64,000 nucleotides of DNA from Kangiella spongicola (GTDB lineage: Bacteria; Pseudomonadota; Gammaproteobacteria; Enterobacterales; Kangiellaceae), in the NCBI RefSeq assembly GCF_003194565.2, contig NZ_QICH01000001.1:1054001-1118000 (forward strand), written 5' to 3'. The notes under the pieces were generated by a model. The model had not been told where the DNA came from and ran no database searches. It saw only the letters and a list, made by a program, of their open reading frames with translations. Shown piece by piece: positions 16,507 to 25,891 of the stretch. The stretch's first letter is position 1; the number at the start of each line of letters is the position of its first letter. The translations under genes were made by a program, and so were the position numbers.

Positions 16507-17077
16507 TGCTATACTTCTCATTTACTCGACAAATAAGGTTGGAGATTCTGAATTAGGAATAGCAGAGGAAAATAAAACGTCAATAATACCTGTGGATAAT
16601 GAAAAGAATGAGGCTAAATTTGAAAAGACATCACCAGAGGTTGAAATAGAGGTAAGCCAACAAGAAAAAGGTGAGGAAAAACTAAATAGAAGTTTGAGTC
16701 CTATCGATCAAGAAAGTACATGAGTCAGCAGGTCGGATTACTCTAAAAATAAGCCTGAGGAAAACTTGACCAAGTTCGGTTCTGACTACAGAACTGATCT
16801 GTTAACACGTTTTATGCAGGATGATTTTGAGCAGTTTTTTGAGGCCAAAGATTTACAAGTCAATCAGGTACAGTGCGAGGATGCTGTATGTGATATTGAT
16901 TTTTACTCTAAAGTGCCCTTAAACAATGATGAAGATTTGCGTAACGATCTTATTCTGGACATTGCAATCAAGTTACAATCAGAGGGACTATTAAGTGAAC
17001 AAAACCAGATCTCTGATGCAGATAATAACTATGAGAATATTAAGTTTAGTGTGCGAATGGATGAAGAGGATAACTAA
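16457..17077 (+). pseudogene. CxxxxC membrane-anchored protein gene split by an in-frame TGA
   Basis: One reading frame of 206 sense-or-stop codons is interrupted only by TGA at 16721-16723. The first part (88 residues) has an N-terminal membrane anchor, NTKSVIVLALVAVAASAILLIYS, and a Glu/Lys-rich linker. The second part contains RFMQDDFEQFF and VQCEDAVCDI, the CxxxxC motif shared with the two intact proteins at 31226-31909 and 32115-32867. The layout (anchor, acidic linker, CxxxxC domain at the C terminus) is the same, so this is most simply a third family member with a nonsense mutation. AAGGAT precedes the ATG. A TTG at 16766 with GAGG 5 nt upstream could restart translation of the second part as 103 residues. 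A sequencing error is also possible. Confidence 0.6.
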
Positions 17078-17106
17078 GCCTTAATGAAAAAAGGTCTTTA
17101 AAACAA

Positions 17107-17130
17107 AAGGCCGGCAGTTGCCGGCTTTTT
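17107..17130. terminator. Bidirectional intrinsic terminator between the islet and accC
   Basis: GCCGGC-AGTT-GCCGGC is a perfect 6-bp G+C stem, followed by TTTTT on the plus strand and by CCTTTTGTTTT on the minus strand. It closes the plus-strand islet and the minus-strand accB-accC transcript. Confidence 0.9.
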
Positions 17131-17148
17131 GCTTACATATATCGACGT

Positions 17149-18498
17149 TTAGTCTTTATCGCCAAACATATGCTGTTCCAAATAGTGGATGTTGGTTCCA
17201 CCTTTTTGGAAGTTGGCGTCGGCAAGAATGCGTTGTTGAAGCGGTATGTTGGTTTTAATACCGTCAATAACAATCTCTTCTAGCGCCATCTGCATACGCT
17301 GAATCGCGACTTCACGAGTTTCGCCGTAGGTGATCAACTTACCGATCATTGAGTCATAGTAAGGTGGTACTTTATAGGAGGCGTAAATGTGTGAGTCGAT
17401 ACGGATGCCTGGGCCACCTGGTGCGTGGAAACGCTTGATGACGCCTGGAGATGGAATGAAAGTTTCCGGATCTTCGGCATTGATACGACACTCGATGGCG
17501 TGACCTTTCAGTTCGATATCTTCTTGCTTGAACGACAGCGGTTGATTGCTGGCGATTCTAAGTTGTTCTTTAATGATATCGACGCCTGAAATAAGCTCCG
17601 ACACTGGGTGCTCGACCTGAACACGGGTGTTCATTTCGATGAAGTAGAACTCACCTTTTTCGTACAAAAATTCGAAAGTACCAGCACCGCGGTAGCCAAG
17701 TTGTTTACACGCTTGAACACAGCGCTCACCAATATGCTTACGCATTTGATCAGTAATACCAGGAGCTGGAGCCTCTTCGACCACTTTCTGGTGACGACGT
17801 TGCATCGAGCAGTCACGCTCACCTAGGTGAATCGCGTTGCCGTGTCCGTCAGCTAGGACTTGGATTTCAATATGACGTGGAGTTTCTAAGAATTTCTCCA
17901 TATAAACCATGTCGTTACCGAAAACAGAACCGGCCTCTGACTTGGTTAAAGAAATAGCGTTAAGCAATTCTTCTTCTTTACGCACCACGCGCATACCACG
18001 ACCACCGCCACCGCCGGCAGCTTTGATGATCACTGGATAGCCGATACGCTTACCCATCGCTAGGTTTTCTTTATCATCATCACCTAGCGGGCCGTCAGAG
18101 CCTGGTACGCAAGGTACGCCAGCTTTTTTCATGGCTGAGATGGCTGATACTTTATCGCCCATCAGGTTAATAACTTCAGCGCTTGGACCAATAAAGGTGA
18201 AGCCACTTTGTTCAACCTGCTCGGCGAAGTCAGCGTTTTCTGCTAAGAAACCGTAACCTGGGTGAATGCCCACGGCGTCGGTAATTTCGGCGGCTGAGAT
18301 AATCGCTGGAATATTGAGGTAGCTGTCTGTTGCTGACGGTGGGCCGATACATACCGACTCGTCAGCTAAACGAACGTGCATCAAGTCTTCATCGGCTGTT
18401 GAATGAACCGCAACCGTTTTAATACCCAATTCACGACAGGCTCGCAATATGCGCAGTGCGATCTCGCCACGGTTGGCTATGACCACTTTTTCTAACAT
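17149..18498 (-). CDS. accC: Acetyl-CoA carboxylase, biotin carboxylase subunit
   Basis: Carboxylates the biotin carried by AccB with ATP and bicarbonate, the first committed step of fatty-acid synthesis. The 449 residues match the family. Seen in order: [46 protein letters not shown] (ATP-grasp glycine loop), [41 protein letters not shown] (metal and catalytic site) and [12 protein letters not shown]. It lies 25 bp after accB, in the aroQ-accB-accC order common in gammaproteobacteria. Confidence 0.98.
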   Translation of the reverse strand: MLEKVVIANRGEIALRILRACRELGIKTVAVHSTADEDLMHVRLADESVCIGPPSATDSYLNIPAIISAAEITDAVGIHPGYGFLAENADFAEQVEQSGFTFIGPSAEVINLMGDKVSAISAMKKAGVPCVPGSDGPLGDDDKENLAMGKRIGYPVIIKAAGGGGGRGMRVVRKEEELLNAISLTKSEAGSVFGNDMVYMEKFLETPRHIEIQVLADGHGNAIHLGERDCSMQRRHQKVVEEAPAPGITDQMRKHIGERCVQACKQLGYRGAGTFEFLYEKGEFYFIEMNTRVQVEHPVSELISGVDIIKEQLRIASNQPLSFKQEDIELKGHAIECRINAEDPETFIPSPGVIKRFHAPGGPGIRIDSHIYASYKVPPYYDSMIGKLITYGETREVAIQRMQMALEEIVIDGIKTNIPLQQRILADANFQKGGTNIHYLEQHMFGDKD

Positions 18499-18523
18499 AA
18501 CAAATTCCTACTCGTTTAGAGGG

Positions 18524-18985
18524 TTACTCGATGATGAATAAAGGTTCGTCGTATTCGACTGGCTCACCGTTAGACACTAGGATCGCTTTTACTGTGCCTG
18601 AAACGTCAGCTTCGATTTGGTTCATCATTTTCATCGCTTCGACGATACATAACACATCGCCAGCTTTGACTTGTTGGCCAACTTCAACGAAATCTTTAGC
18701 GCCTGGAGATGGTGCCGCGTAGAAAGTACCAACCATTGGCGATAGTACCTTGTGGCCACTCACTTCTTCTTTAGCTGGTGCAGATTCGGCTGCTGGAGCA
18801 GCTTGTGGTGCTGGCGCAGGTGCTGCCTGTGGCGCTGGAGCTGCCGCATAATGAACAGGAGCTGGCGCTGGAGCGCTAGATGAACGTGAGATTCGAACCG
18901 ACTCTTCGCCTTCTTGAATTTCAAGCTCAGCAACGCCCGACTCTTCAACGAGTTCAATTAACTTCTTAATTTTACGTAAATCCAT
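18524..18985 (-). CDS. accB: Acetyl-CoA carboxylase, biotin carboxyl carrier protein
   Basis: Carries the biotin between the carboxylase and transcarboxylase sites. The 153 residues comprise an N-terminal amphipathic region ([17 protein letters not shown]), a Pro/Ala-rich flexible linker at about 38-72 and the biotinyl domain from about 77, with biotinylated K119 in VEAMKMMNQ. The thumb-like insertion typical of BCCP is present ([15 protein letters not shown]). It lies between aroQ (15 bp upstream) and accC. Confidence 0.97.
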   Translation of the reverse strand: MDLRKIKKLIELVEESGVAELEIQEGEESVRISRSSSAPAPAPVHYAAAPAPQAAPAPAPQAAPAAESAPAKEEVSGHKVLSPMVGTFYAAPSPGAKDFVEVGQQVKAGDVLCIVEAMKMMNQIEADVSGTVKAILVSNGEPVEYDEPLFIIE

Positions 18986-19000
18986 AGTCTCTACCTACTA

Positions 19001-19444
19001 TTAATTTTTCTGGATGATTTTAATGGCTGCATCAAGTGCATATCGATAACTATCAGCACCGAAACCGGCGACCACTGCTTCAGCGATATCGCTAAAGTAC
19101 GAGTGATGACGAAATGGCTCACGACGGTGAGGGTTCGATAAGTGCACTTCAATAAATGGAATTTCCACCGCTAGTAAAGCATCGCGGATAGCCACGCTGG
19201 TATGCGTATAAGCCGCTGGGTTAATAACAATTAGTGACACGTTATCAGCTTTTGCCTGCTGAATGGTGTCTACTAGTTGGCTTTCTGAGTTGCTTTGTAG
19301 ACTTCTAAATTCGATATTTGCTGCTTCTACTTGCTTTTTCGCAGCCGAATTTATGGCTTCTAGCGTCAAGTCGCCATAAATATCGGTCTCGCGCTGCCCT
19401 AAAAGATTCAAATTAGGACCATGCAGAAGCAGTAATTTCGCCAT
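19001..19444 (-). CDS. aroQ: 3-dehydroquinate dehydratase, type II
   Basis: Third step of the shikimate pathway: converts 3-dehydroquinate to 3-dehydroshikimate in the cytoplasm. The 147 residues show LLLHGPNLNLLGQRE (active-site lid region), SNSESQLVDTI, VINPAAYTHTSVAIRDAL (catalytic His) and EVHLSNPHRREPFRHHSYFSD. This is the small dodecameric class II enzyme. It heads the aroQ-accB-accC run, with a 15-bp gap to accB. Confidence 0.97.
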   Translation of the reverse strand: MAKLLLLHGPNLNLLGQRETDIYGDLTLEAINSAAKKQVEAANIEFRSLQSNSESQLVDTIQQAKADNVSLIVINPAAYTHTSVAIRDALLAVEIPFIEVHLSNPHRREPFRHHSYFSDIAEAVVAGFGADSYRYALDAAIKIIQKN

Positions 19445-19777
19445 TCAGTCTCCAAAACTCTTTAATATCGCTTAAAATTGTTTAAAATCGCTAAAAGTGA
19501 TAACTTGCTTGTAGCGACCTTTGAAAATCCTGCAAATAAGCAGTTTTTTAAAGTTGGTGCATTTTACAGTAAATTACCAACAAATAACCACTTTTTGCAA
19601 GCGTGGTCAGACTTCTTTGATAATTTTATGTTTTGCTTGGCACTAGGGGGAAACCCCTATTTTACATTTGTTTAAAATCTGATAGCGTTAAACACTATAC
19701 TATACGGAACTTGCACAAATAGGAGCTAACAGTTGCTCCAGTTCAAATAATAAAAGCTTTCCCAGAAAGGAGACACC
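19445..19777. other. Divergent intergenic region between aroQ and the response regulator
   Basis: These 333 bp hold no convincing gene; a 65-codon plus-strand frame (19478-19675) has no recognisable feature and is probably chance. Visible elements are a TAGGGG-GAAA-CCCCTA stem at 19644-19659 followed by TTTT, an inverted repeat GGAGC/GCTCC at 19722-19739, a TATACT -10-like hexamer at 19696-19701 without a good -35 partner, and CTTTC-CCA-GAAAG at 19757-19769 overlapping the strong AAAGGAG ribosome site of the next gene. Promoters for both flanking genes must lie here. Confidence 0.6.
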
Positions 19778-20491
19778 ATGTACGAAGATTTAAAGTTGCT
19801 ATACCTTGAAGACGACAAAACTCAAGCGGACGCACTAATGGCAATTTTGCAAGATTCGGGCTATCAAGCCACTCACTGTGAATGTGCCGAGTCTTTCCTC
19901 GAGACTCTACAGACGGACGAGTTCGATTTGTTAATCCTCGACTGGGAGCTGCCAGATATGTCAGGCATCGAAGCTTTGGAGCAGGTTCGTTCTTTTATGA
20001 ATTGGCAAGGTCCTATCCTATTTGTAACCAATCGTGATGCTGAGCAGGATATCGTAGCTGCGCTAGAGAAAGGCGCCGACGATTATATGATTAAGCCATT
20101 TAGACGTTCTGAGCTATTGGCTCGACTGAATGCATTAGTGCGTCGTGCTGGGCTACTTGATGAGGAAGAACAGATTGAGGTTGGGCCTTTTACCATCGAT
20201 CAGCAGCATCGTAGAGTGTTGGTCAACGGTGAGCCTGCAACCTTAACCACCAAAGAATACGAGTTGGCGTTAATTTTATTTAAAAATGTTGGCCGACTTT
20301 TCTCAAGAAAATACCTACTCAAACATATTTGGGGCATCGAGTCTGAAATCAGCACCCGAACTGTTGATGCTCATGTGAGCTCGCTGCGCCGCAAGCTCAG
20401 TATAAGAGCGGAAAGTGGCTATCGAATCAAAACCGTTTATCAGCACGGCTACCGTTTAGAAGAACTTATGGAGCCGAGTGTTGCAGTATAA
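19778..20491 (+). CDS. OmpR-family response regulator
   Basis: A two-component transcription factor of 237 residues. The receiver domain has the acidic pocket E11-D12-D13, phospho-acceptor D55 (LLILDWELPD), T84 and K106 (DDYMIKPF). The C-terminal winged helix (about 135-230) has LTTKEYELALILFKN, GRLFSRKYLLKHIWG and ISTRTVDAHVSSLRRKL, the OmpR/PhoB recognition helix. AAAGGAG lies 5 nt before the ATG and is partly caught in a small hairpin. It is the first of three same-strand genes, followed by a LysM-FecR protein and a CHASE2 histidine kinase, its likely partner. Target genes are not evident. Confidence 0.95.
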   Translation: MYEDLKLLYLEDDKTQADALMAILQDSGYQATHCECAESFLETLQTDEFDLLILDWELPDMSGIEALEQVRSFMNWQGPILFVTNRDAEQDIVAALEKGADDYMIKPFRRSELLARLNALVRRAGLLDEEEQIEVGPFTIDQQHRRVLVNGEPATLTTKEYELALILFKNVGRLFSRKYLLKHIWGIESEISTRTVDAHVSSLRRKLSIRAESGYRIKTVYQHGYRLEELMEPSVAV

Positions 20492-20557
20492 GCTTGCGTC
20501 GCTATTGCGTGCAGGCTAAATTAAGCTTGTCTTAATATTCTGAACAAAGGAAATTCG

Positions 20558-22195
20558 ATGAAGTCTAGTCGCGGTATTTTATGCTCGGCGGTGTTACTTA
20601 TAGCTCTATTGGCTCCTCAGTGCTTCGCTGAGGACTGGCTTTATACCGTACGAAAAGGCGACACCATCTGGGGCCTGTCACACAAATACCTAAAAGATCC
20701 TCTGAAGTTCCAAGAGATTCAAAAGTACAACAATGTAAAGCTTGATCGCCAGCTACCGCCAGGGGTGACCCTTAAGTTCCCTATGGAATACCTTAAGTTT
20801 GCTCCGGCCGAAGTTTCAGTAAGTGCGATTAACGGTGAAGCTTACTTTGTGCGTAGAGGGGTGAGGGCTACTTTAAACAAAGCGCATAAGCTGGTGTTGG
20901 GCGACATCCTTGTAACGAATAAAAATTCCAGTGTGGCATTGCTGTTTGCTGATGGCTCGGAATTGTTATTGGGCGAAAGCTCAGAGCTGATCTTCGACGT
21001 CCAAACCAAGTGGGGTGAGACGGGGATGGTTGACAGCCGTGTGCGCTTGATGCAAGGCTCCGCCGAAGGGCGTGTCGAACACTTGCGTGGCCCAGGGGCG
21101 AACTTCGAAGTACAAACGCCTTCTGCGGTAGCCACAGTTCGAGGCACCGAGTTTCGAGTGCGTTTGGATAAAGAGGATGACGGGATTGTCTTTAACGAGG
21201 TCAACGAGGGAACTGTTTCAGTTCAATTGCATGAAAATAAAGAGTCAGTTAAAGAAGGCTATGGACTGATCACCTCGGCGAAACTACCGCTAGCGAAGCC
21301 AAAAGAGCTGCTGGCTGAACCTAAACTTGTTAATCCACGCAGTAAATACCTAGGGCATCCAGTGACTTTAACTTGGCAACCGATTGATGAGGCGAAAAGT
21401 TACCAAGTGGAACTGTTTAAAGATAAAGCCTTAACCACTTTAGTCCACAAAGCACAGGTTAGTAGCCACCAGGTGAGCTTACCAGAAGTTAATCTTGGCG
21501 AGTACTCACTACGCCTAAGGGCTATAGATAAAGACGGTTTGCAGGGCTTAAATACGATTCACCATTTTACCATATCGCCCGTGCCTAGAAGTCCTCAGTT
21601 AAAAGCTTTTGATGAGCAATATATCGCTGGGCAGCCACTAGAGTTTTCGTGGGAAGAGTCAGTTAGCGCGACACAATACCGTTGGCAGCTAGCGAAAGAT
21701 CGCCAGTTTAGGAATATTGTTACGCAACAAGAACTAAAGAATAACACTCATCAGCTACCAGAAGGCTTACCCGCGGGCACTTATTATTGGCGTGTTGCTG
21801 CCGGTAACATTCATGGTTTTGGGCAATATTCGACGCTTAAACGATTCGATGTAAAGCGACCAAAACCACCAGAATTGTCTTTATCTGATAAAACGATAAC
21901 CACAGAAGATACATTAACCGTGGACTGGCAGGCGGTGCCACTCGCTGAGCAATACTTGTGGCAAGTCAGTAGTGACGAGACTTTCAGCAATATCGTTTCT
22001 GAGGGTAAAAGCCAGACCAGTCATTTAGTGTTAGAAGAACTACCCGAGTCAGAGCTATACATCCGAGTGGCAGCGCATGGTCCCTATAATCAGGGACGCT
22101 TTTCTGAAACGAAAAGTGTCGTCGTTGAACCCGAAGGTAATGGTAAAACCGCCTTCGGAATCGGTTCAATATTACTCTTTATACTAATACTTTAA
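20558..22195 (+). CDS. Exported LysM-FecR protein with three fibronectin-like repeats
   Basis: A 545-residue exported protein. A signal peptide (1-24, ending CFAED) is followed by a LysM peptidoglycan-binding domain at about 28-75 (YTVRKGDTIWGLSHKYL, QLPPGVTLKFP). A FecR-type beta domain lies at about 110-235 (GDILVTNKNSSVALLFADGSELLLG, TPSAVATVRGTEFRV). Three related fibronectin/Ig-like repeats cover about 255-520, marked by YQVELFKDKALTTLV, YRWQLAKDRQFRNIV and YLWQVSSDETFSNIV. It ends in a short hydrophobic tail (GIGSILLFILIL). It sits between regulator and kinase genes and probably works in the periplasm as a wall-bound sensing or scaffolding partner of the CHASE2 kinase; that role is inference from context. 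AAAGGA precedes the ATG. Confidence 0.88.
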   Translation: MKSSRGILCSAVLLIALLAPQCFAEDWLYTVRKGDTIWGLSHKYLKDPLKFQEIQKYNNVKLDRQLPPGVTLKFPMEYLKFAPAEVSVSAINGEAYFVRRGVRATLNKAHKLVLGDILVTNKNSSVALLFADGSELLLGESSELIFDVQTKWGETGMVDSRVRLMQGSAEGRVEHLRGPGANFEVQTPSAVATVRGTEFRVRLDKEDDGIVFNEVNEGTVSVQLHENKESVKEGYGLITSAKLPLAKPKELLAEPKLVNPRSKYLGHPVTLTWQPIDEAKSYQVELFKDKALTTLVHKAQVSSHQVSLPEVNLGEYSLRLRAIDKDGLQGLNTIHHFTISPVPRSPQLKAFDEQYIAGQPLEFSWEESVSATQYRWQLAKDRQFRNIVTQQELKNNTHQLPEGLPAGTYYWRVAAGNIHGFGQYSTLKRFDVKRPKPPELSLSDKTITTEDTLTVDWQAVPLAEQYLWQVSSDETFSNIVSEGKSQTSHLVLEELPESELYIRVAAHGPYNQGRFSETKSVVVEPEGNGKTAFGIGSILLFILIL

Positions 22196-22205
22196 GGCTT
22201 TTATA

Positions 22206-24734
22206 TTGTTCGTTAACCGTCGATTTTTGACAAAAGCGGGTATCGCCTTTGCAGCGATACTGGCCATAATCACCTTCTTTCTCGCCTACTTTAAGGTTTT
22301 ACAACCTCTAGAGTTGTTGGTCTATGATCGAATGCTCCGTGTGCAGGAAAAGGGCTATTCTGAGGAAGTTGTGATTATCGCTATGGACGAAAAGAGCTTG
22401 CGGGAATATGGGCCCTTGCCGTGGCCAAGAGAATTGCATGCTAGAGCTATCGACAGACTAACAGAAGCTGGAGTAAAAGCGGTTGGTTACGATGTTTTGT
22501 TCGATAAGTTGAGTGGCTCCGGCGACGAAGCCTTAACGCAAGCGGTAAAAAATAATGGCAAAGTTATTTTTCCAGTCGTGATTGACGAGCTGATCCAGGG
22601 TGGCCAGCTGGTTGAATTACAACCCTATCCAGAGCTCTACCAAGCCAGTGTTGGGCTCGGCCTTGTTCACTTCGAACTAAGCAAAGACAATATCGCGCGG
22701 GGTGTCTATCTAAAGTCGGGCTTGGGTGAGCCTTATTGGCGCACATTTGCGGTGGAAGTTCTCGATGTTGCGGATGGTCATGAAGTTTACAGACTCCCCT
22801 TTGAAAGCCATCAGAGCGCTGAGTATTCGTATAATCTTACAAAAATAGAAAAAACTCACTACGCGTTAATTCCTTATAAAGAAAATAAAGACTTCTTCAC
22901 AAAAATCAGTTTTGTTGATTTGGTTGAAGGCAGAGTTGACGTAAATGCGCTACGAGATCGTGTGGTATTTGTTGGGGTGACGGCGACCGCCGCGCGTAAT
23001 GCGGACTTCTTACCCGTACCGGTGGATCGTGATGGTCAGGTAATGTCGGGCGTTGAAATAAACGCTACCTTGTATGAAGGCCTTGCCAACAACACTCTAA
23101 TTCTGCCGATGAGTCAGAATTTTGTCAGTGTGCTATCGGCGCTATTGGTTTTTGCACTATTTATGCTGATTCCGAGATCTTTGCCGAGGCACAACGTATA
23201 TTTGGTGTTATTACTGGCCTTTACGTTGCTTTTTGCAAGCTGGATGCTGCTTCACGGGGCGGGCTATTGGTTGCCGTTAGTAACACCAGCTATCGTCATG
23301 GTTTTAGGCTATTTGATGTGGGTATGGCGCGCGGTAGTGGCCAATATGACCTTTTTCATCAATACAGTTAAACGCTTGCAGTATGAGGTTAAAAACAGTT
23401 TTGAGCCTGAAGTGAAGTCGAGTTATGAAAAACACTTTCAATTCTGGAAACGACTAAACTTAATCCAAGGTTGGTCTGAAGGTGTCGAAGATATTGCTGC
23501 GTTTGATAGAAGTATCCCTATTGATATCAACAAGAAACGATGGTTGATCGATGTCGGAGAGCAGACTGATGACGAGCGTAAACTTTTTTATAAGCTATAT
23601 CGCCAGTCAACATTTGTGCAGAAAAAACAGGCTCCGGCTGCAAGCGTTGTCGAAGAAAAGGTCTCGCAGGTCGAAGTCGCAATTAAGAAAATAAACTTCC
23701 TGCGCCGATTTGTCGAAAAAACCATGGATAAGATGTCGGAAGCGGTGCTGCTGGTTGATATTTCTGGCGTAGTTTTTTATGCCAATCTGGAAGCTAAAAA
23801 ATATCTGAGTGTGTCTCTTGGCAAAGATATTTTCGAGGTTTTTAATCAGTTGACCTTGCAAGTTGGCTCGGATTGGTCCGAGGAAATTAAAAAGGTCATG
23901 GTGGATGGCATAGGCCGTGAAGTGCAGGCGCTAAACGCTCGAAAGCGCTATTACAAAATCGGTATCTCGTTACTGGATAATGTCGAGGGGCAAGATTTCC
24001 TGATTATTAACATGTCCGATATAACCTTGATTAAGCGTGAACAGCAGCGTCAGTTAGAGATGATTGACTTTATCTCGCATGATCTTCGCTCGCCTATGAC
24101 TTCTGTGTTAGCGCTTTTAAATCAGTATCAAAATAAACAAAGCGACCTCACGGTAGATGAACTTAATGCTGAAATTGAGCGCTTGACCAAGTCGAGCTTG
24201 TCTTTAGCTGAGCACTTCTTGATGTTATCCCGTGCCGAAAGTGGCATTGAAATGCCTTTATACCCCGTGGAAATCCTCAACAGTATTGATAATGCTTTAG
24301 CGATAGCGCGACCGCTTGCTCGTGATAAAGAAATAGAACTAAAATTTGATTTTGCCAGCTATGATGATATTTGGTTACAGGCGAATGAGGACCTGCTAGA
24401 TCGGGTTATTGTTAACCTACTGACCAACGCGATTAAGTATTCGCCGGCTAAGAGCCAAGTGGAAATTACCCTTGAAGAAGCCGAAGATGGAGTAAGGGTT
24501 ATGGTCTCGGATCAAGGCGAAGGGATTGATAAAGAGCAGATGAAAACCATATTTAAACCATTTTCAAGAATACGTCGCCACGAAATGGCGAAGATTAAAG
24601 GGATTGGGCTTGGATTACGCTTTGTTAAAGCGGCCATGGCACGCTTTAATGGCACAGTCTCTGTTCAGAGTGAACTGGGTAAAGGCTCCTGTTTTGTTTT
24701 GTTCTTTCCGACCTCTGCTGTAGTTGATGATTAA
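22206..24734 (+). CDS. CHASE2-domain sensor histidine kinase
   Basis: An 842-residue inner-membrane kinase. One N-terminal transmembrane helix (about 11-29) precedes a periplasmic CHASE2 domain (about 35-300; VVIIAMDEKSLREYGPLPWPRELHA, GVKAVGYDVLFDK, VVFVGVTA). Three more helices at about 304-375 follow. A PAS-like domain lies at about 505-610, and HisKA has phospho-acceptor H625 in DFISHDLRSPM. The ATPase domain follows, with NLLTNAIKYSP (N box), DQGEGID (G1) and GIGLGLRF (G2). The start is TTG; AAGG overlaps the stop of the FecR gene 10 bp upstream, suggesting translational coupling. CHASE2 senses an unknown extracytoplasmic signal. The response regulator two genes upstream is the probable partner. 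Confidence 0.93.
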   Translation: MFVNRRFLTKAGIAFAAILAIITFFLAYFKVLQPLELLVYDRMLRVQEKGYSEEVVIIAMDEKSLREYGPLPWPRELHARAIDRLTEAGVKAVGYDVLFDKLSGSGDEALTQAVKNNGKVIFPVVIDELIQGGQLVELQPYPELYQASVGLGLVHFELSKDNIARGVYLKSGLGEPYWRTFAVEVLDVADGHEVYRLPFESHQSAEYSYNLTKIEKTHYALIPYKENKDFFTKISFVDLVEGRVDVNALRDRVVFVGVTATAARNADFLPVPVDRDGQVMSGVEINATLYEGLANNTLILPMSQNFVSVLSALLVFALFMLIPRSLPRHNVYLVLLLAFTLLFASWMLLHGAGYWLPLVTPAIVMVLGYLMWVWRAVVANMTFFINTVKRLQYEVKNSFEPEVKSSYEKHFQFWKRLNLIQGWSEGVEDIAAFDRSIPIDINKKRWLIDVGEQTDDERKLFYKLYRQSTFVQKKQAPAASVVEEKVSQVEVAIKKINFLRRFVEKTMDKMSEAVLLVDISGVVFYANLEAKKYLSVSLGKDIFEVFNQLTLQVGSDWSEEIKKVMVDGIGREVQALNARKRYYKIGISLLDNVEGQDFLIINMSDITLIKREQQRQLEMIDFISHDLRSPMTSVLALLNQYQNKQSDLTVDELNAEIERLTKSSLSLAEHFLMLSRAESGIEMPLYPVEILNSIDNALAIARPLARDKEIELKFDFASYDDIWLQANEDLLDRVIVNLLTNAIKYSPAKSQVEITLEEAEDGVRVMVSDQGEGIDKEQMKTIFKPFSRIRRHEMAKIKGIGLGLRFVKAAMARFNGTVSVQSELGKGSCFVLFFPTSAVVDD

Positions 24735-24857
24735 TTACTAATATTGGTTGTGATCCATTATTTATATTAATTGTGATAATGAAAAAAGATCGTTGTTCTT
24801 ATCAAGCATAGCGCCATAGAATAGGCCTTTTCGGCTAAGCCACCTTTGGAGCAGGGC

Positions 24858-25844
24858 ATGTACAAAAACGTTCAAAAGCATTTGGCAATGATTGGTTTGA
24901 TATGTGCCATTGTCATGTGGGCTGGATCCTTTGTCGCAATGAAGTATGCGATAGCTGAGTTCGGACCTATTTTGACGGTCTTTTTACGTATGATTCTTGC
25001 TGCGGCGGTATTGATATTCTTTTTGCCATCTATGGGCAAGAAGCAACAGCATCAAAAGGGTGACTGGTGGCTATTGTTGCTACTGGCACTTTGTGAGCCT
25101 TGCCTGTATTTCATTTTCGAAAGCTACGCCTTAACCTACACTACAGCGTCCGAAGCAGGCATGATAACCTCTTTACAGCCGATCATGGTTGCCGTAGCGG
25201 CTTATTACTTGCTCAAAGAAAAGCTCAACAGCCGTCTTATCGTAGGCTGTTTAATGGCTGTAGCTGGAGTGGTTTGGTTAACGCTCAGTGGCGAAAGCTC
25301 TGAGCATGCGAGTAATCCATTGTTAGGGAATACCTTGGAGTTTGGTGCCATCACGGCGGCAGCTGCATATTGTTTGCTAGCGAGAAAATTATCCCAGCGT
25401 TATTCGCCAGTATTTTTAACCTTGTTACAGATGATCGTAGGAACGATATTTTTCCTGCCGTTCTTATTGATTCAAGACACGGTGATACCTACCGACGTTT
25501 CGACAGAAGCGATCGTCGCCATCTTGTTTTTGGCCTTCGGTGTTAATATTTTCGCCTTTACCTGCTACAACTATGCCTTTAAAACCATGACCGCGAGCAA
25601 AGTCGGTAGCATGATGAACCTATTGCCTATAGGCACTTTATTTTTCGGCTGGTTAATATTGGATGAGCAGCTTAATGGCGTGCAGTATATGGCCGCTGGA
25701 CTGGTGTTACTTGGCGTAATTTGGTCGCAAACACAACCTCGAAGCACGGTCTTTATTGAGCACTATGTGGTCCGTAAGTCGATGCGCGAAAGAGCCAAGG
25801 ATAGGTTGCGAAGATTGAAGCCAAATAGAAGCAAAGCTTCATAA
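24858..25844 (+). CDS. DMT-superfamily (EamA) transporter
   Basis: An inner-membrane drug/metabolite transporter of 328 residues. Ten hydrophobic helices fall into two EamA repeats: the first begins LAMIGLICAIVMWAGSFVAMKYAI and the second starts near GNTLEFGAITAAAAYCLLARKL. The YALTYTTASEAGMITSLQPIMVAV segment is typical of the family. A basic cytoplasmic tail (SMRERAKDRLRRLKPNRSK) ends the protein. An upstream TTG (24846) is in frame, but the ATG at 24858 has GGAG at good spacing and is preferred. Substrate unknown. It follows the kinase by 123 bp, so membership of that operon is uncertain, and it ends at a bidirectional terminator. Confidence 0.9.
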   Translation: MYKNVQKHLAMIGLICAIVMWAGSFVAMKYAIAEFGPILTVFLRMILAAAVLIFFLPSMGKKQQHQKGDWWLLLLLALCEPCLYFIFESYALTYTTASEAGMITSLQPIMVAVAAYYLLKEKLNSRLIVGCLMAVAGVVWLTLSGESSEHASNPLLGNTLEFGAITAAAAYCLLARKLSQRYSPVFLTLLQMIVGTIFFLPFLLIQDTVIPTDVSTEAIVAILFLAFGVNIFAFTCYNYAFKTMTASKVGSMMNLLPIGTLFFGWLILDEQLNGVQYMAAGLVLLGVIWSQTQPRSTVFIEHYVVRKSMRERAKDRLRRLKPNRSKAS

Positions 25845-25891
25845 ACGTATTTAGTCTAAGCAATATTGAAATAATAGCTTAATAAATAATA

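Noticed and set aside
16721-16723. TGA as selenocysteine codon in the CxxxxC gene
   Set aside because: The intact paralogues show no Cys at an equivalent place in the linker and no SECIS-like stem was apparent after the TGA.
19478-19675. 65-codon plus-strand frame in the aroQ upstream region
   Set aside because: No ribosome site, no motif, and it covers the expected aroQ promoter.
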